Below are positions 43,732 through 52,969 of a stretch of 64,000 nt of DNA, in pieces. The notes beneath the pieces were generated by a model. That model saw nothing but the letters and a program-made list of their open reading frames with translations, ran no database searches and was not told where the DNA came from. Position numbers and translations under genes: made by a program. The stretch spans positions 29,478-93,477 of the forward strand of contig NZ_JBDWAS010000046.1 in NCBI RefSeq assembly GCF_039978735.1, read 5' to 3'. This stretch comes from Maricaulis sp039978735 (lineage in GTDB: Bacteria > Pseudomonadota > Alphaproteobacteria > Caulobacterales > Maricaulaceae). Position 1 is the stretch's first letter; the number at the start of each line of letters is the position of its first letter.

Positions 43732-44712
43732 ATGTACCCGTCCACCCGCCTTCGCCGTACCCGCCAGGCCGACTGGTCGCGCCGCCTCGTGCGCCAGAAT
43801 ACCCTGACAGTGAACGATCTGATCTGGTCCGTCGTGGTGTCCGACACGGCCGATCCGGTCGAACCGGTAATGGCGATGCCGGGTATCGACCGCCTGTCGC
43901 TTTCCGCACTGGCGAAGGCGGCGAAGGAAGCGCAGGATCTGGGCATTCCGGCGATGGCGATCTTCCCGCACATCGATCCGGCCAGGAAGGATGATTCCGG
44001 TTCCGAGGCCCTCAATCCGGACGGTCTGGTGCCCAATGCGATCCGCACGATCAAGGACGCCGCGCCCAATGTCGGCGTGATCTGCGATGTCGCGCTCGAC
44101 CCCTTCACCACGCACGGCCATGACGGTGTGCTCGACGGCGACCGTATCGCCAATGACGCCACCGTCGAACAGCTCGTCGCCCAGGCCCTGGTGCAGGCAG
44201 AGGCCGGCTGCGATGTCATCGCCCCGTCCGACATGATGGATGGCCGCATCGGCACAATCCGTGACGCGCTGGAGGCCGACGGCCATCACGACACGATGAT
44301 CCTCTCCTATGCCGCCAAATACGCCTCCGGCTTCTACGGCCCCTATCGCGAGGCGATCGGCTCGGCGGCGGCCCTGAAGGGCGACAAGCAGACCTACCAG
44401 ATGGATCCGGCCAATCGCGACGAGGCGATCCGCGAGGTCGAGCTGGACATCGCCGAGGGCGCCGACATGGTGATGGTCAAGCCCGGCCTGCCCTATCTCG
44501 ACATCGTCCGCGCCCTCTCCGACACCTTCCCCGTGCCCGTCTACGCCTTCCAGGTCTCCGGCGAATACGCCATGATCGAGGCCGCCGCTGCCAATGCCTG
44601 GATCGACGGCGAACGCGTGATGATGGAAAGCCTGCTCGCCTTCAAGCGCGCGGGCGCCGCGGGAATCATCACCTATTTCGCACCGCGGGCGGCGCGGGTG
44701 CTGAACGGATAG
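43732..44712 (+). CDS. hemB: Delta-aminolevulinic acid dehydratase (porphobilinogen synthase) HemB
   Basis: 326 residues. The two Schiff-base lysines are in SYAAKYASGFYGPYR (Lys196) and MVMVKPG (Lys250). The metal-site segment reads DVALDPFTTHGHDG (119-132), where zinc enzymes have three cysteines, so this is the Asp-rich, Mg2+-dependent type usual in alphaproteobacteria. It joins two aminolevulinates into porphobilinogen, following hemA at 37799-39025. Confidence 0.96.
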   Translation: MYPSTRLRRTRQADWSRRLVRQNTLTVNDLIWSVVVSDTADPVEPVMAMPGIDRLSLSALAKAAKEAQDLGIPAMAIFPHIDPARKDDSGSEALNPDGLVPNAIRTIKDAAPNVGVICDVALDPFTTHGHDGVLDGDRIANDATVEQLVAQALVQAEAGCDVIAPSDMMDGRIGTIRDALEADGHHDTMILSYAAKYASGFYGPYREAIGSAAALKGDKQTYQMDPANRDEAIREVELDIAEGADMVMVKPGLPYLDIVRALSDTFPVPVYAFQVSGEYAMIEAAAANAWIDGERVMMESLLAFKRAGAAGIITYFAPRAARVLNG

Positions 44713-44719
44713 CCACCAA

Positions 44720-44746
44720 GGGACATGTACCTTTGGTACGTGTCCC
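44720..44746. repeat. 27-bp palindrome between hemB and the next gene
   Basis: GGGACATGTACC and GGTACGTGTCCC form a 12-bp stem (one T-G pair) around a 3-base loop, 7 bp after the hemB stop. No T-run follows on the plus strand, so it may be a dispersed palindromic element or a weak terminator. Confidence 0.5.
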
Positions 44747-44771
44747 TGATTGAGCTAGAGAGGTTGCCTGC

Positions 44772-45161
44772 ATGAGCTGGGGGACAATCACCTGTCTGGA
44801 TTGCGGGCACAAGTTCGACTCTGAAACCGCCGAACTGAAAGCTCTGCGAAAGATCCAGGGGCCGGTCGGATCCCCGGCTCCGCCCTTTTTTTGGCATTCG
44901 GAAATCTCGGCTGTGGACCCGATCCCGCTATGCCCCGAATGCGGGCTCGCGCAACGGGAAGCACGCTGGCCCGCGTCATTCCTGCTGGTTCCGCTTGCCT
45001 TGTTGTGGATGACGGGACTGGCCGCGGCTGTAGCCGCCAGTTCCGAAAAGGTTCCGCTATCCGTGGTGATGTATGGGGTCTGGTTCAGCATCGGCCTGAC
45101 GGGCGCCGGCCTGGTGGCCAGCCTTGTCGCCCACGCAATTGCCAAACCTGTGCGCTGCTAG
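44772..45161 (+). CDS. Zinc-ribbon membrane protein of unknown function
   Basis: 129 residues. Two CxxC pairs, CLDCG (about 8-12) and CPECG (about 54-58), form a probable zinc ribbon in the N-terminal half. Two membrane segments follow (about 70-88 and 97-120), and the C-terminus is KPVRC. No family recognised. It lies between hemB and the trans-sulfuration gene on the same strand. Confidence 0.65.
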   Translation: MSWGTITCLDCGHKFDSETAELKALRKIQGPVGSPAPPFFWHSEISAVDPIPLCPECGLAQREARWPASFLLVPLALLWMTGLAAAVAASSEKVPLSVVMYGVWFSIGLTGAGLVASLVAHAIAKPVRC

Positions 45162-45259
45162 GCAGGCGAGCCGGCACTGCCCCTTTCAGCCTTTGACCTC
45201 GAACGCGGTCTGCGGCATGCCCGTATCCTGACGGCGACAGCTTTACCGGGACGTGCCTG

Positions 45260-46414
45260 ATGACTTCCTCCACCCGCGAAACCCGCACCGTGCAGGCCAT
45301 GCACGCGATCGACAGCCTGACCGGGGCGGTCATTCCGCCGCTGCACACGTCGACGACCTATGCGCGCGATGCCGAGAATGCGCTGATCGGGACGCAGGAC
45401 TATCGCCGGCCGGAAGGACCGACCGAGCAGCAGGCAGCGCAGGTGCTCGCCATGCTGGATGGCGGGGCGGATGCACGGCTGTTTTCCTCGGGCATGGCGG
45501 CGATCGCGGCGGTGCTGGAAAGCGTGCCCACGGGCGGGCATGTCGTCGCCCAGACCGAGATGTATTACGGCGCGCGGGGCCTCTTGCAGCGGGCACTGGC
45601 GAAAAAGCGGATCACGCTGAACCTGGTGATGCCGGGCGATCTGGATGCCCTCACCGCTGCGGCCCGGCCCGCCACCGACCTGATCTGGATCGAGACGCCC
45701 GCGAACCCGTCCTGGGCGGTTGTCGACATCGCCAAGGCGGCCGATATCGCCCATGCCGTCGGCGCCACGCTGGCGGTGGACTCGACCTGCGCCCCGCCCT
45801 GCACCACGCGTCCGCTGGAGCTGGGTGCGGATATCGTCATGCACTCGGCGACCAAATACCTCAACGGCCATTCCGACGTGCTTGCCGGCGCGCTGGTGAC
45901 CCGCAAGACCGACACCCGCTGGGACGAGATCTGCGAGGTCCACAACAAGACCGGCGCCATTCCCGGCGCCTTCGAGACCTGGCTCCTGCTGCGCGGCATG
46001 CGCACCCTGCACGTGCGCTATGCCCGCCAGAGCGGGACCGCGCTGTGGCTGGCCGAACGGCTGGCCGCCGATACACGGCTTGCGGCCGTGCACTATCCCG
46101 GACTTCCCGGCCATCCCGGTCACGATGTGGCGCGACGCCAGATGACGGGCGGGTATGGCGGCATGCTGTCGGTGGAACTGGCCGGCGGCTTCGAGGCGGC
46201 GCGGCGCTTCGCGGCAGCGACGAAAGTCTTCATCCAGGCGACTTCGCTGGGCGGGGTGGAAAGCCTGATCGAGCACCGCAAACCCGTCGAGGGGGCCGAC
46301 AGCCCGGTGCCCGACGCGCTGGTACGCCTGTCGGTCGGGCTGGAGACACCGGCCGACCTGCTCGCTGATGTCGATCAGGCGCTCGCTGCGGCTGCGGCCA
46401 CCGGCAAAAAGTAG
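45260..46414 (+). CDS. Trans-sulfuration PLP enzyme (cystathionine gamma-synthase/beta-lyase type)
   Basis: 384 residues. The Cys/Met-metabolism PLP fold is shown by VIPPLHTSTTYARD (25-38), DYRRPEGPTEQ, FSSGMAA (75-81), QTEMYYGARG and the PLP lysine in HSATKYLNGHSD (Lys199). The family includes cystathionine gamma-synthase, beta-lyase and O-acylhomoserine sulfhydrylase. The motif set fits a gamma-synthase or beta-lyase, but sequence reading alone does not separate them. Confidence 0.87.
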   Translation: MTSSTRETRTVQAMHAIDSLTGAVIPPLHTSTTYARDAENALIGTQDYRRPEGPTEQQAAQVLAMLDGGADARLFSSGMAAIAAVLESVPTGGHVVAQTEMYYGARGLLQRALAKKRITLNLVMPGDLDALTAAARPATDLIWIETPANPSWAVVDIAKAADIAHAVGATLAVDSTCAPPCTTRPLELGADIVMHSATKYLNGHSDVLAGALVTRKTDTRWDEICEVHNKTGAIPGAFETWLLLRGMRTLHVRYARQSGTALWLAERLAADTRLAAVHYPGLPGHPGHDVARRQMTGGYGGMLSVELAGGFEAARRFAAATKVFIQATSLGGVESLIEHRKPVEGADSPVPDALVRLSVGLETPADLLADVDQALAAAAATGKK

Positions 46415-46563
46415 CTAATCGCCACCTTTATTGCACTAGACCCCAGTACTCCACACGTTTTTCGACGCCTCTATTGTCGAATCTGAAAATATTTGCCTAC
46501 GCTGCAGGCGTTCTGTTGTGGTTCGTGTACGCGTTACTCAAGAAAAGTAATGGGGAGATCCAC

Positions 46564-46896
46564 ATGTCACTCGACAAGATCGTCTGGGCCGTCGCGGCCA
46601 TTGCCGCCATCGTCTTCGCCTTCATATCCGGCTTCGAATGGGGCGGGCTGATACTGGCCCTGCTGGGTCTGGCCAGCGGCTTCTTCATCAAGGGAGAGCA
46701 CCGCCGCGCCGTGATCCTGGCGGCCATTTTCCTGATCGCCGGCGGGGCCGGCGCGCTCGGCGCCATACCGACGGCGGGCGAGTATCTCACGGCCATTTTC
46801 ACCAATTACGGCGCCGTCCTGTCGGCGGCGTCTCTCATGGTGATCGTCATGGCGACCGCCGAACGCCTCGTGCCGGGCATGCCCGCACAGTCGTAG
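46564..46896 (+). CDS. Small integral membrane protein
   Basis: 110 residues from ATG 46564, chosen for the strong GGGGAG ribosome-binding site 6 bases upstream; a TTG at 46474 would add a further hydrophobic stretch without one. Four membrane segments are seen (about 6-22, 25-42, 50-68 and 85-102). Function unknown. Confidence 0.7.
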   Translation: MSLDKIVWAVAAIAAIVFAFISGFEWGGLILALLGLASGFFIKGEHRRAVILAAIFLIAGGAGALGAIPTAGEYLTAIFTNYGAVLSAASLMVIVMATAERLVPGMPAQS

Positions 46897-46989
46897 ACAA
46901 ACTCAGCGCCGCCGCGCCCGGTCCGGATCTCGCCCCGGACTGCATCGCGGCGGCGCCTTTCGTCCGTATCCGGCCTCGCCGCGAATTGC

Positions 46990-47619
46990 CTATTCGCTGA
47001 TCCGCACGGCAGGCAGCGACCATTTGAACCGGATCGCACAGCCGCGCAGGATCAATGCAAGAGCCGCCGACCCCAGTGTCACGGCGCTGGGATTGAGACC
47101 CAGGGCCAGCCCCGCCACATAGGCCGCCGCGCCGGCCATGGCCGCGAGGGCGTAGATGTCCTCGCGCAGCACCAGCGGCACGTCATTGACGATGATATCA
47201 CGCAGGAGGCCGCCAAAAGCCGCACTCATCATCCCGGTGAGGATGGCGATGGTCCAGTGCGCCCCGGCCGCCAGCCCGGCCTCGGCCCCGATCACGCAGA
47301 AGACGGAAAGACCGATCGCGTCGGCCCAGATCAGGGCGGCGCGGCGGGTGGCGATGGCCTGCGCCCAGGGCGAGGTGAAATAACCCAGCAGCGCGCCGCC
47401 GACGGCGACCGCGAGATAGTTCGGCTCGGCGATCCAGTAGACCGGCAATTGTCCCAAGAGCACATCGCGCAGCGTGCCGCCGCCCATCCCCGTCACCGCG
47501 CCGACGATGGCTGCACCGAACGGGTCGAGCGCCTTGCGTGCCGCCAGCATGCCGCCGGAATAGGCGAAGAAGGCGATGCCGCCATAATCCAGCAGGGTGA
47601 ACAGGAATTCGACATTCAT
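46990..47619 (-). CDS. UPF0126/TRIC-type membrane protein
   Basis: 209 residues, seven membrane segments. The two glycine-rich repeats with the conserved RD, TGMGGGTLRDVL and AAFGGLLRDII, define the UPF0126 family (bacterial trimeric intracellular cation-channel homologues). It overlaps the DUF389 gene by 4 bp and ends a four-gene operon (49184-50047, 48669-49187, 47616-48662, 46990-47619). Confidence 0.9.
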   Translation of the reverse strand: MNVEFLFTLLDYGGIAFFAYSGGMLAARKALDPFGAAIVGAVTGMGGGTLRDVLLGQLPVYWIAEPNYLAVAVGGALLGYFTSPWAQAIATRRAALIWADAIGLSVFCVIGAEAGLAAGAHWTIAILTGMMSAAFGGLLRDIIVNDVPLVLREDIYALAAMAGAAAYVAGLALGLNPSAVTLGSAALALILRGCAIRFKWSLPAVRISE

Positions 47620-48662
47620 GATCCCGCTCCTGTCGCCTCGGGAAGCGCCGGCACGACCGGCACCCCCTCGCCTGTCTCGACCGTCAGCAGCACCGCCAGC
47701 CCCGTCAGGGCGACGATCAGCACGGCCCAGACCGCCAGATTGATATAGACCGACCGCGTCGCCGAGCGGCGCTCGAGCCAGGTGCGCGGCCTTATCCCCT
47801 TGTAGAAGAAAACCAGCAGCGCGGCGAGATTGACGCTGACCACATTGATCGCCAGCAGGAGGCCGGCGCGCAGGGCGAGTTCGGTCTCGCCGGCGCCCAG
47901 CAGCAGCCCCGCCGTCGCCGCCGGCGGCAACAGCGCTACGGCGACCATCACGCCCACCAGGGTGGAGGACAGTCCCGTCGCGATCGACAGCGCTGCCGCA
48001 GCCCCCGAAGCCAGGGCAAGCACGGTGGAATCGAGCCCGACAACCGTGCGGCCGGAGAGTTCTTCCGACGTCAGATCCGCCCCGAACGCCAGACCGATCA
48101 GGGCTGACAGCGCCATGCCGAAGGCCAGGCCCACCAGCGCCGTGCGTGCCGAACGGGCCATCAGCTCCAGATCGCCCAGCGCCGAAGCAAAGGAGAAGGC
48201 GAGGATCGGGCCCAGCAAGGGTGCGATCACCATGGCGCCGATCACCACGGCGACATTGTCGGCGGACAGGCCGAACACGGCGACGATGGTGGATAACAGG
48301 GTCAGGAGCAGGAAGTCGCGATGCAGTTTCGCGCCGCCCGCCACGTCCTGGTAGAGCTCCTCGCGCAGGGCGATGAATTTGCGGCGCGCAGAAGCCTCGA
48401 CCAGTTTCGCCGCCGGCTTGGGCAGGCTGGCCTCGACCGGCAGCACGACCAGGCGCCAGTCTTCCAAACCGTCCATCAGCCCGTTGATCGCATCGATCGC
48501 GGCCTGTCCCTCGCCATCGCCGAAGACCAGACGCAGCACACGCCGGCCGCGCGAAGTGGGCTCGCTCAGCACGGTATCGAGCGGTTCGGCCCGCTCGCTC
48601 GCCGCCATCAAGCGTTCAACGAGGGCCGCATCGTCCCGGAAGCTCAGCTCGATCAGACGCAT
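47616..48662 (-). CDS. DUF389 (TIGR00341-type) membrane protein
   Basis: 348 residues. A cytoplasmic N-terminal domain (about 1-115) is followed by six or more membrane segments with the DUF389 hallmarks NVAVVIGAMVIAPLLGPIL, ALVGLAFGMALSAL and VGVMVAVALLPPAATAGLLL. Family function is not established. It shares an operon with another membrane protein and a UPF0126 channel-like protein, so a role in ion or envelope homeostasis is a guess from context. Confidence 0.88.
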   Translation of the reverse strand: MRLIELSFRDDAALVERLMAASERAEPLDTVLSEPTSRGRRVLRLVFGDGEGQAAIDAINGLMDGLEDWRLVVLPVEASLPKPAAKLVEASARRKFIALREELYQDVAGGAKLHRDFLLLTLLSTIVAVFGLSADNVAVVIGAMVIAPLLGPILAFSFASALGDLELMARSARTALVGLAFGMALSALIGLAFGADLTSEELSGRTVVGLDSTVLALASGAAAALSIATGLSSTLVGVMVAVALLPPAATAGLLLGAGETELALRAGLLLAINVVSVNLAALLVFFYKGIRPRTWLERRSATRSVYINLAVWAVLIVALTGLAVLLTVETGEGVPVVPALPEATGAGS

Positions 48663-48668
48663 CCCGGC

Positions 48669-49187
48669 TCACACCTTGCCGCGCCGACGCGCAATCATCT
48701 CGCGGCGCGCATGCTCGAACTCCAGCAGGTCGGCCAGATCGCGCGCCCGCCAGGCCGCCCCCATCATCATCAGGCTGAACACCATCCACACACCCAGGAT
48801 ACCGATCAGCGTATCGATGCGTTCGAAGCCGATCCGCAGCCAGAAATCCGGCTCGATCTCGGAAATGCCGAACACGGCGGCAACCGGGACGGAGACCAGG
48901 AGCAGGGTCGTGGTGCGAAAGACCCGCTCGACACGGTGCGCATTGAGCGCAGCATAGGTTTTAAGGAATTCGACCTGGGCATCGTCCAGCCCGCCCAGCA
49001 GGCCCAGCCCGACCTTCCAGTGCACCGCCCGCGTCAGCGGCGTCAGCTGGTCATTGGCCATCTGCGACAGGGATCGCCGGGTGAAACCGGCCAGCAGCAT
49101 GCGCCAGGTCGCGAACAGCGAGGTCAGGCGTTTCCACACGCCCATCGCGACCGGATCTGTACGGATCAGCTCCCCCTCATCGCTCAC
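48669..49187 (-). CDS. Membrane protein of unknown function
   Basis: 172 residues. A basic N-terminal region (about 1-90), then two membrane segments (about 92-110 and 126-148) and a charged C-terminal tail rich in Arg and Glu. No family recognised. Its ATG overlaps the stop of the upstream dehydrogenase by 4 bp, and DUF389 starts 6 bp after it. Confidence 0.7.
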   Translation of the reverse strand: MSDEGELIRTDPVAMGVWKRLTSLFATWRMLLAGFTRRSLSQMANDQLTPLTRAVHWKVGLGLLGGLDDAQVEFLKTYAALNAHRVERVFRTTTLLLVSVPVAAVFGISEIEPDFWLRIGFERIDTLIGILGVWMVFSLMMMGAAWRARDLADLLEFEHARREMIARRRGKV

Positions 49188-50047
49188 AGGTCACGCTCCA
49201 GCCGCGCGATCAGCGAGGAGGTGTCCCAGCGATTGCCGCCCATGGCCTGCACATCGGCATAGAACTGGTCGACCAGCGCCGCCACTGGCAGGCGCGCGCC
49301 ATTGCGGCGGGCTTCTTCCAGTGTGATGCGAAGATCCTTGCGCATCCAGTCGATGGCAAAGCCGAAATCGAACTCGTCCTTCACCATGGTCGGCCAGCGA
49401 TTCTCCATCTGCCAGGATTGCGCTGCGCCCTTGGAGATCGCGCCGATCACCAGTGCCGGGTCCAGCCCCGAGCGCTTGGCGAAGTGCAGCCCCTCGGACA
49501 GGCCCTGGACAATGCCGGCGATGCATATCTGGTTGACCATCTTGCACAATTGCCCGGCACCGGCCGGGCCGATCAGCGAGCTTGCCTTGGCATAGGCATC
49601 CATCACCGGTTCGGCACGCGCGAACGTGTCGGCCTCGCCGCCGCACATGATGGTCAGCTGGCCGTTTTCCGCTCCCGCCTGGCCACCGGAGACCGGGGCA
49701 TCGAGAAAACCCAGACCGGCATCGCGGGCCGCCTGGTCCAGCTCCCGCGCCAGCTCGGCCGAGGCCGTGGTGTGGTCGACCAGCACCGCGCCCGGCTTCA
49801 TCGCCGGGATCGCCTTTTCGGCCACGGCACGCACATCCGGATCATCGCCCAGGCAGGCAAAGACGAAATCCGCATCCGCAACAGCCGCCTCGACCGAGGG
49901 TGCGGAGACGCCGCCATGCTCGGCCGCCCATTGCTCCATCTTCGCCGCGGTGCGGTTCCAGACGACGACATCATGGCCGGCTCCGGCGAGGTGACCCGCC
50001 ATCGGATAGCCCATCACTCCCAGACCGAGAAACGTGCAGCGCGCCAT
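49184..50047 (-). CDS. Beta-hydroxyacid dehydrogenase (HIBADH/GarR-like paralogue)
   Basis: 287 residues from ATG 50047, preceded by GGGGAGAG. NAD(P)-binding LGLGVMGYPMAGHLAGAGHD, DAPVSGGQAGAENGQL and the catalytic Lys in GAGQLCKMVNQI place it in the 3-hydroxyisobutyrate/tartronate-semialdehyde reductase family. It differs from MmsB (39905-40795) and is not with valine genes, so its substrate is probably another small hydroxyacid, or it is a promiscuous succinate- or glyoxylate-semialdehyde reductase. It heads the UPF0126/DUF389 membrane-protein operon. Confidence 0.88.
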   Translation of the reverse strand: MARCTFLGLGVMGYPMAGHLAGAGHDVVVWNRTAAKMEQWAAEHGGVSAPSVEAAVADADFVFACLGDDPDVRAVAEKAIPAMKPGAVLVDHTTASAELARELDQAARDAGLGFLDAPVSGGQAGAENGQLTIMCGGEADTFARAEPVMDAYAKASSLIGPAGAGQLCKMVNQICIAGIVQGLSEGLHFAKRSGLDPALVIGAISKGAAQSWQMENRWPTMVKDEFDFGFAIDWMRKDLRITLEEARRNGARLPVAALVDQFYADVQAMGGNRWDTSSLIARLERDL

Positions 50048-50108
50048 GAAGCTCTCCCCTTTGCGTTCCCCCCTTGCTAGTCTCCCGGCAATTGGGGAGC
50101 AAGTCATC

Positions 50109-52433
50109 ATGATCGCACGTCTTCTTCGCTATGCCGGTCTGGCCGTCGCCGGACTGCTGGGCCTGGCCATTGTCGCGGCGCTGGTTGTCGGCAACCGTCT
50201 CTACGCCTCGCTGCCGCAGACACGCGGGACGATGGACGCCCCCGGCCTGCAGAACACCGCGCATATCGTGCGCGACAGCTGGGGCATTCCGCACATCTTC
50301 GCCGACCGCGATCGTGACGCCTTTTATGCGCTCGGTGTCGCCCATGCGCAGGACCGGCTGTGGCAGATGGAAATCACCCGCCGGGCCCTGCGCGGCCGCG
50401 TTGCCGAAGTGCTGGGCGAGCCCGGCGTCTCCTCCGACATCTTCTTCCGCACGATGGGGTTGGGCCCGGCTGCAGACACCGCAGCAGAAAACCTGCCGGC
50501 CGATATCCGGGCCGCGCTGGAAGCCTATGCCGCCGGCGTCAATGCCGTGATCGACGCGCCGGGCTTCGTCCCGCCGCCGGAATTCCAGATCCTGATGATG
50601 CAGCCGGAACCCTGGACGCCGGCCGACACGGTGGTGGTCTACAAGGCGATCGCGCTCGACCTGTTCGGCAATGCTTTCGAGGAACCGCGCCGCGCCGCGC
50701 TGGAGGCCCATCTGGGCGCCGAGCGCGCGCTGGAATTCATCGGCCGCTATCCCGACGACGCCCCCCGCTCGCTCTCCATGGCCGACCTCGGGCTTGAGGA
50801 GACCGCCGCGACACCCGAGACCGAAACGCCGACCCAGGGGCCGGAAGACAATGGCCGTGACGGATCGAACAACTGGGTGCTCTCCGGCAGCCGCACCGTC
50901 TCCGGCCTGCCCATCCTGGCCAACGATCCGCATCTGGGCCTGCGCGCACCGGCGATCTGGTATCTCGCTCGCATCACCGCGCCGGACGGGTCGGTGGTCG
51001 GCGCCACCCTGCCCGGCACGCCCTTCGTGACGCTGGGGCGCAATGACAATATCGCTTGGGGTTTCACCAATACCGGTCCCGATGTCGGCGATCTGCATGC
51101 CGTCACCGAGGCCGATGTGACCGGCTCGCGCGAGGAAGTCATCGCCGTGCGCTTCGGCGACGACATCACCATCACGCGACGCGAGACGGCGACAGGCCCG
51201 GTGCTCGATCCGGAACACTTCCCCGCCTACACCGTGCCCGAGGGCGCCGATTTTTTTGCCCTGCAATGGATGCTCGACGAGCCGGACGACGCGACGACCG
51301 GTGTCGGCATGCATATCCTCGCCGGTGAGGACTGGCAGGACTTCGTCGACGCCGTGCGCAATTTCGTGGCGCCGCAGCAGAACATGGTGTTCGCCGCCCG
51401 CGACGGGGATATCGGTTTCTACGCCCCGGCGCGCATTCCGGTGCGCGATGCCGACGGCAACTGGGTCTCGACCATTCCCTTCGAAGAACTGCCCCACACC
51501 CGCAATCCCGAGCGCGGCTTCATCGCCACCGCCAACAACAAGATCGTGCCGGACGGCTATCCGCACTATCTGACCGGCGACTGGTATGGCGTGAACCGGA
51601 TCCGGCGCATCTATGAAGGCATCGAGAGCAATGACCGCCACGATCTGGACAGCATGGCGGCGCTGCAGGTCGACACGGTATCTGTGATGGCGCGCCAGAT
51701 CCTGCCGGTCCTGATGACCGCGGAGCCCGCCAGCGAAGCCGGCCGCGAGGCCCTTGTGATGCTCGCCGGCTGGGATGCCGACATGGCGGTCGACCGGCCC
51801 GAACCGCTGATCTATGCCGCCTGGATGCGGTCGCTGTCGCGCGCCGTCTATGCCGACGATCTCGGCGATCTGTTCGATCGCTGGTATGCCGACCGCCGTG
51901 TCTTCATGACCGATGTCCTGACCGGCGATCTGGGCGCCTGGTGCGATGACAGCACGACCGATGCGGCGGAAACCTGCCTGGACCTTCTCGGCCCCGCCCT
52001 CGACAACGCCATGGAACAGACGATCGCCGATCACGGGGCGGACATGTCGGCCTGGCGCTGGGGCGATGCCCATTATGCCCGCCACGCTCACACACCGTTT
52101 TCCGATTTCCCGGTGCTGTCGGACTGGTTCACCATCGAAACGCCGATCCCGGGCGATGGCTCGACGGTGAATGTCGCCCACTTCTCCTACCGCACCCCGG
52201 GGTATGACGTCTTCCACGGCGCCTCCTACCGGGCGCTCTACGACATGGCCGAACCGGACGCCTCGCGCTTCATGATCACGACGGGCCAGTCCGGCAATAT
52301 CATGTCACGCCACTATGACGACCTGGCCCCGCTGTGGGGCCGCGGCGAATATGTGGAGATCCCGACCGGCTGGACGATGGATGCCGTGCCCGAGGGCATG
52401 AGCGTGCTGGAGCTTCAGCCCGGTTCGCAATAG
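50109..52433 (+). CDS. Penicillin-acylase-family N-terminal nucleophile hydrolase
   Basis: 774 residues from ATG 50109 with GGGGAG upstream. An N-terminal membrane anchor (about 8-28) precedes an A-chain with RDSWGIPHIFADRDRDAFYA and AHAQDRLWQMEITRR. The autoprocessing site is DGSNNW (Ser253 becomes the new N-terminal nucleophile), followed by NDPHL (272-276) and TLPGTPFVTLGRNDNIAWG. Such hydrolases act on amides in the periplasm, including acyl-homoserine lactones, N-acyl amino acids and beta-lactam side chains; the real substrate is not shown. Its stop overlaps the flavin reductase gene by 19 bp, tail to tail. Confidence 0.92.
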   Translation: MIARLLRYAGLAVAGLLGLAIVAALVVGNRLYASLPQTRGTMDAPGLQNTAHIVRDSWGIPHIFADRDRDAFYALGVAHAQDRLWQMEITRRALRGRVAEVLGEPGVSSDIFFRTMGLGPAADTAAENLPADIRAALEAYAAGVNAVIDAPGFVPPPEFQILMMQPEPWTPADTVVVYKAIALDLFGNAFEEPRRAALEAHLGAERALEFIGRYPDDAPRSLSMADLGLEETAATPETETPTQGPEDNGRDGSNNWVLSGSRTVSGLPILANDPHLGLRAPAIWYLARITAPDGSVVGATLPGTPFVTLGRNDNIAWGFTNTGPDVGDLHAVTEADVTGSREEVIAVRFGDDITITRRETATGPVLDPEHFPAYTVPEGADFFALQWMLDEPDDATTGVGMHILAGEDWQDFVDAVRNFVAPQQNMVFAARDGDIGFYAPARIPVRDADGNWVSTIPFEELPHTRNPERGFIATANNKIVPDGYPHYLTGDWYGVNRIRRIYEGIESNDRHDLDSMAALQVDTVSVMARQILPVLMTAEPASEAGREALVMLAGWDADMAVDRPEPLIYAAWMRSLSRAVYADDLGDLFDRWYADRRVFMTDVLTGDLGAWCDDSTTDAAETCLDLLGPALDNAMEQTIADHGADMSAWRWGDAHYARHAHTPFSDFPVLSDWFTIETPIPGDGSTVNVAHFSYRTPGYDVFHGASYRALYDMAEPDASRFMITTGQSGNIMSRHYDDLAPLWGRGEYVEIPTGWTMDAVPEGMSVLELQPGSQ

Positions 52434-52879
52434 GTCGAGGTGTAGAAGACCAGCGCCGGCACGTCGCGCGGGGTGTCCAGATCGATCACCTCGCCGACAA
52501 TGATGTCGTGATCGCCGCCGCGGTGCACGGCGCTCTGCTTGCACACGAAATGGGCCACGGCGCCATCGATCAGCGGCGCCTGCTCGCCGGTCCACAGCGC
52601 ATGGCAATTGCGCAGGTCCGGCTGCAGGGCGCAGGCATGGGCCAGTCCGGCCTGGTCGGCTGCGAGCACATTGATGGCGTAGGTCTGCGCGTGCCGGAAC
52701 ATCGCATAGCGCTCGGTCTCGCGCTCGATCGACCACAGCACGAGCGGCGGGTCGAGCGAGACCGAGGCGAAGGAATTCACCGTCATCCCGACAGCCCGCC
52801 CCTCATGAAAGGCCGACACGATGGTCACGCCGGTCGGAAAGCGCCCGAGTGCGTCTCTGAATTCGCGGCTGTCGATCAA
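52415..52879 (-). CDS. Flavin reductase-like protein
   Basis: 154 residues from TTG 52879, chosen because GAGG lies 8 bases upstream and the fold starts there (REFRDALGRFPTGVTIVSA). The split beta-barrel flavin-reductase motifs GMTVNSFASVSLDPPLVLWS and HDIIVGEVIDLDTPR are clear. It reduces FMN with NAD(P)H and usually supplies a two-component monooxygenase; no oxygenase is adjacent. It is divergent from motB. Confidence 0.88.
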   Translation of the reverse strand: MIDSREFRDALGRFPTGVTIVSAFHEGRAVGMTVNSFASVSLDPPLVLWSIERETERYAMFRHAQTYAINVLAADQAGLAHACALQPDLRNCHALWTGEQAPLIDGAVAHFVCKQSAVHRGGDHDIIVGEVIDLDTPRDVPALVFYTSTYCEPG

Positions 52880-52969
52880 GGGGGCGACCTCGCAAGCTGG
52901 GATTTTGAAACCTGGCCTTAACGCTAACCGTCTACAGGAGGGAGGGATACGGAAACAAGGCGGGTGGAC

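Noticed and set aside
49971..52217. 748-codon minus-strand open frame over the penicillin-acylase gene
   Set aside because: Shadow; the plus-strand Ntn-hydrolase has all family motifs.
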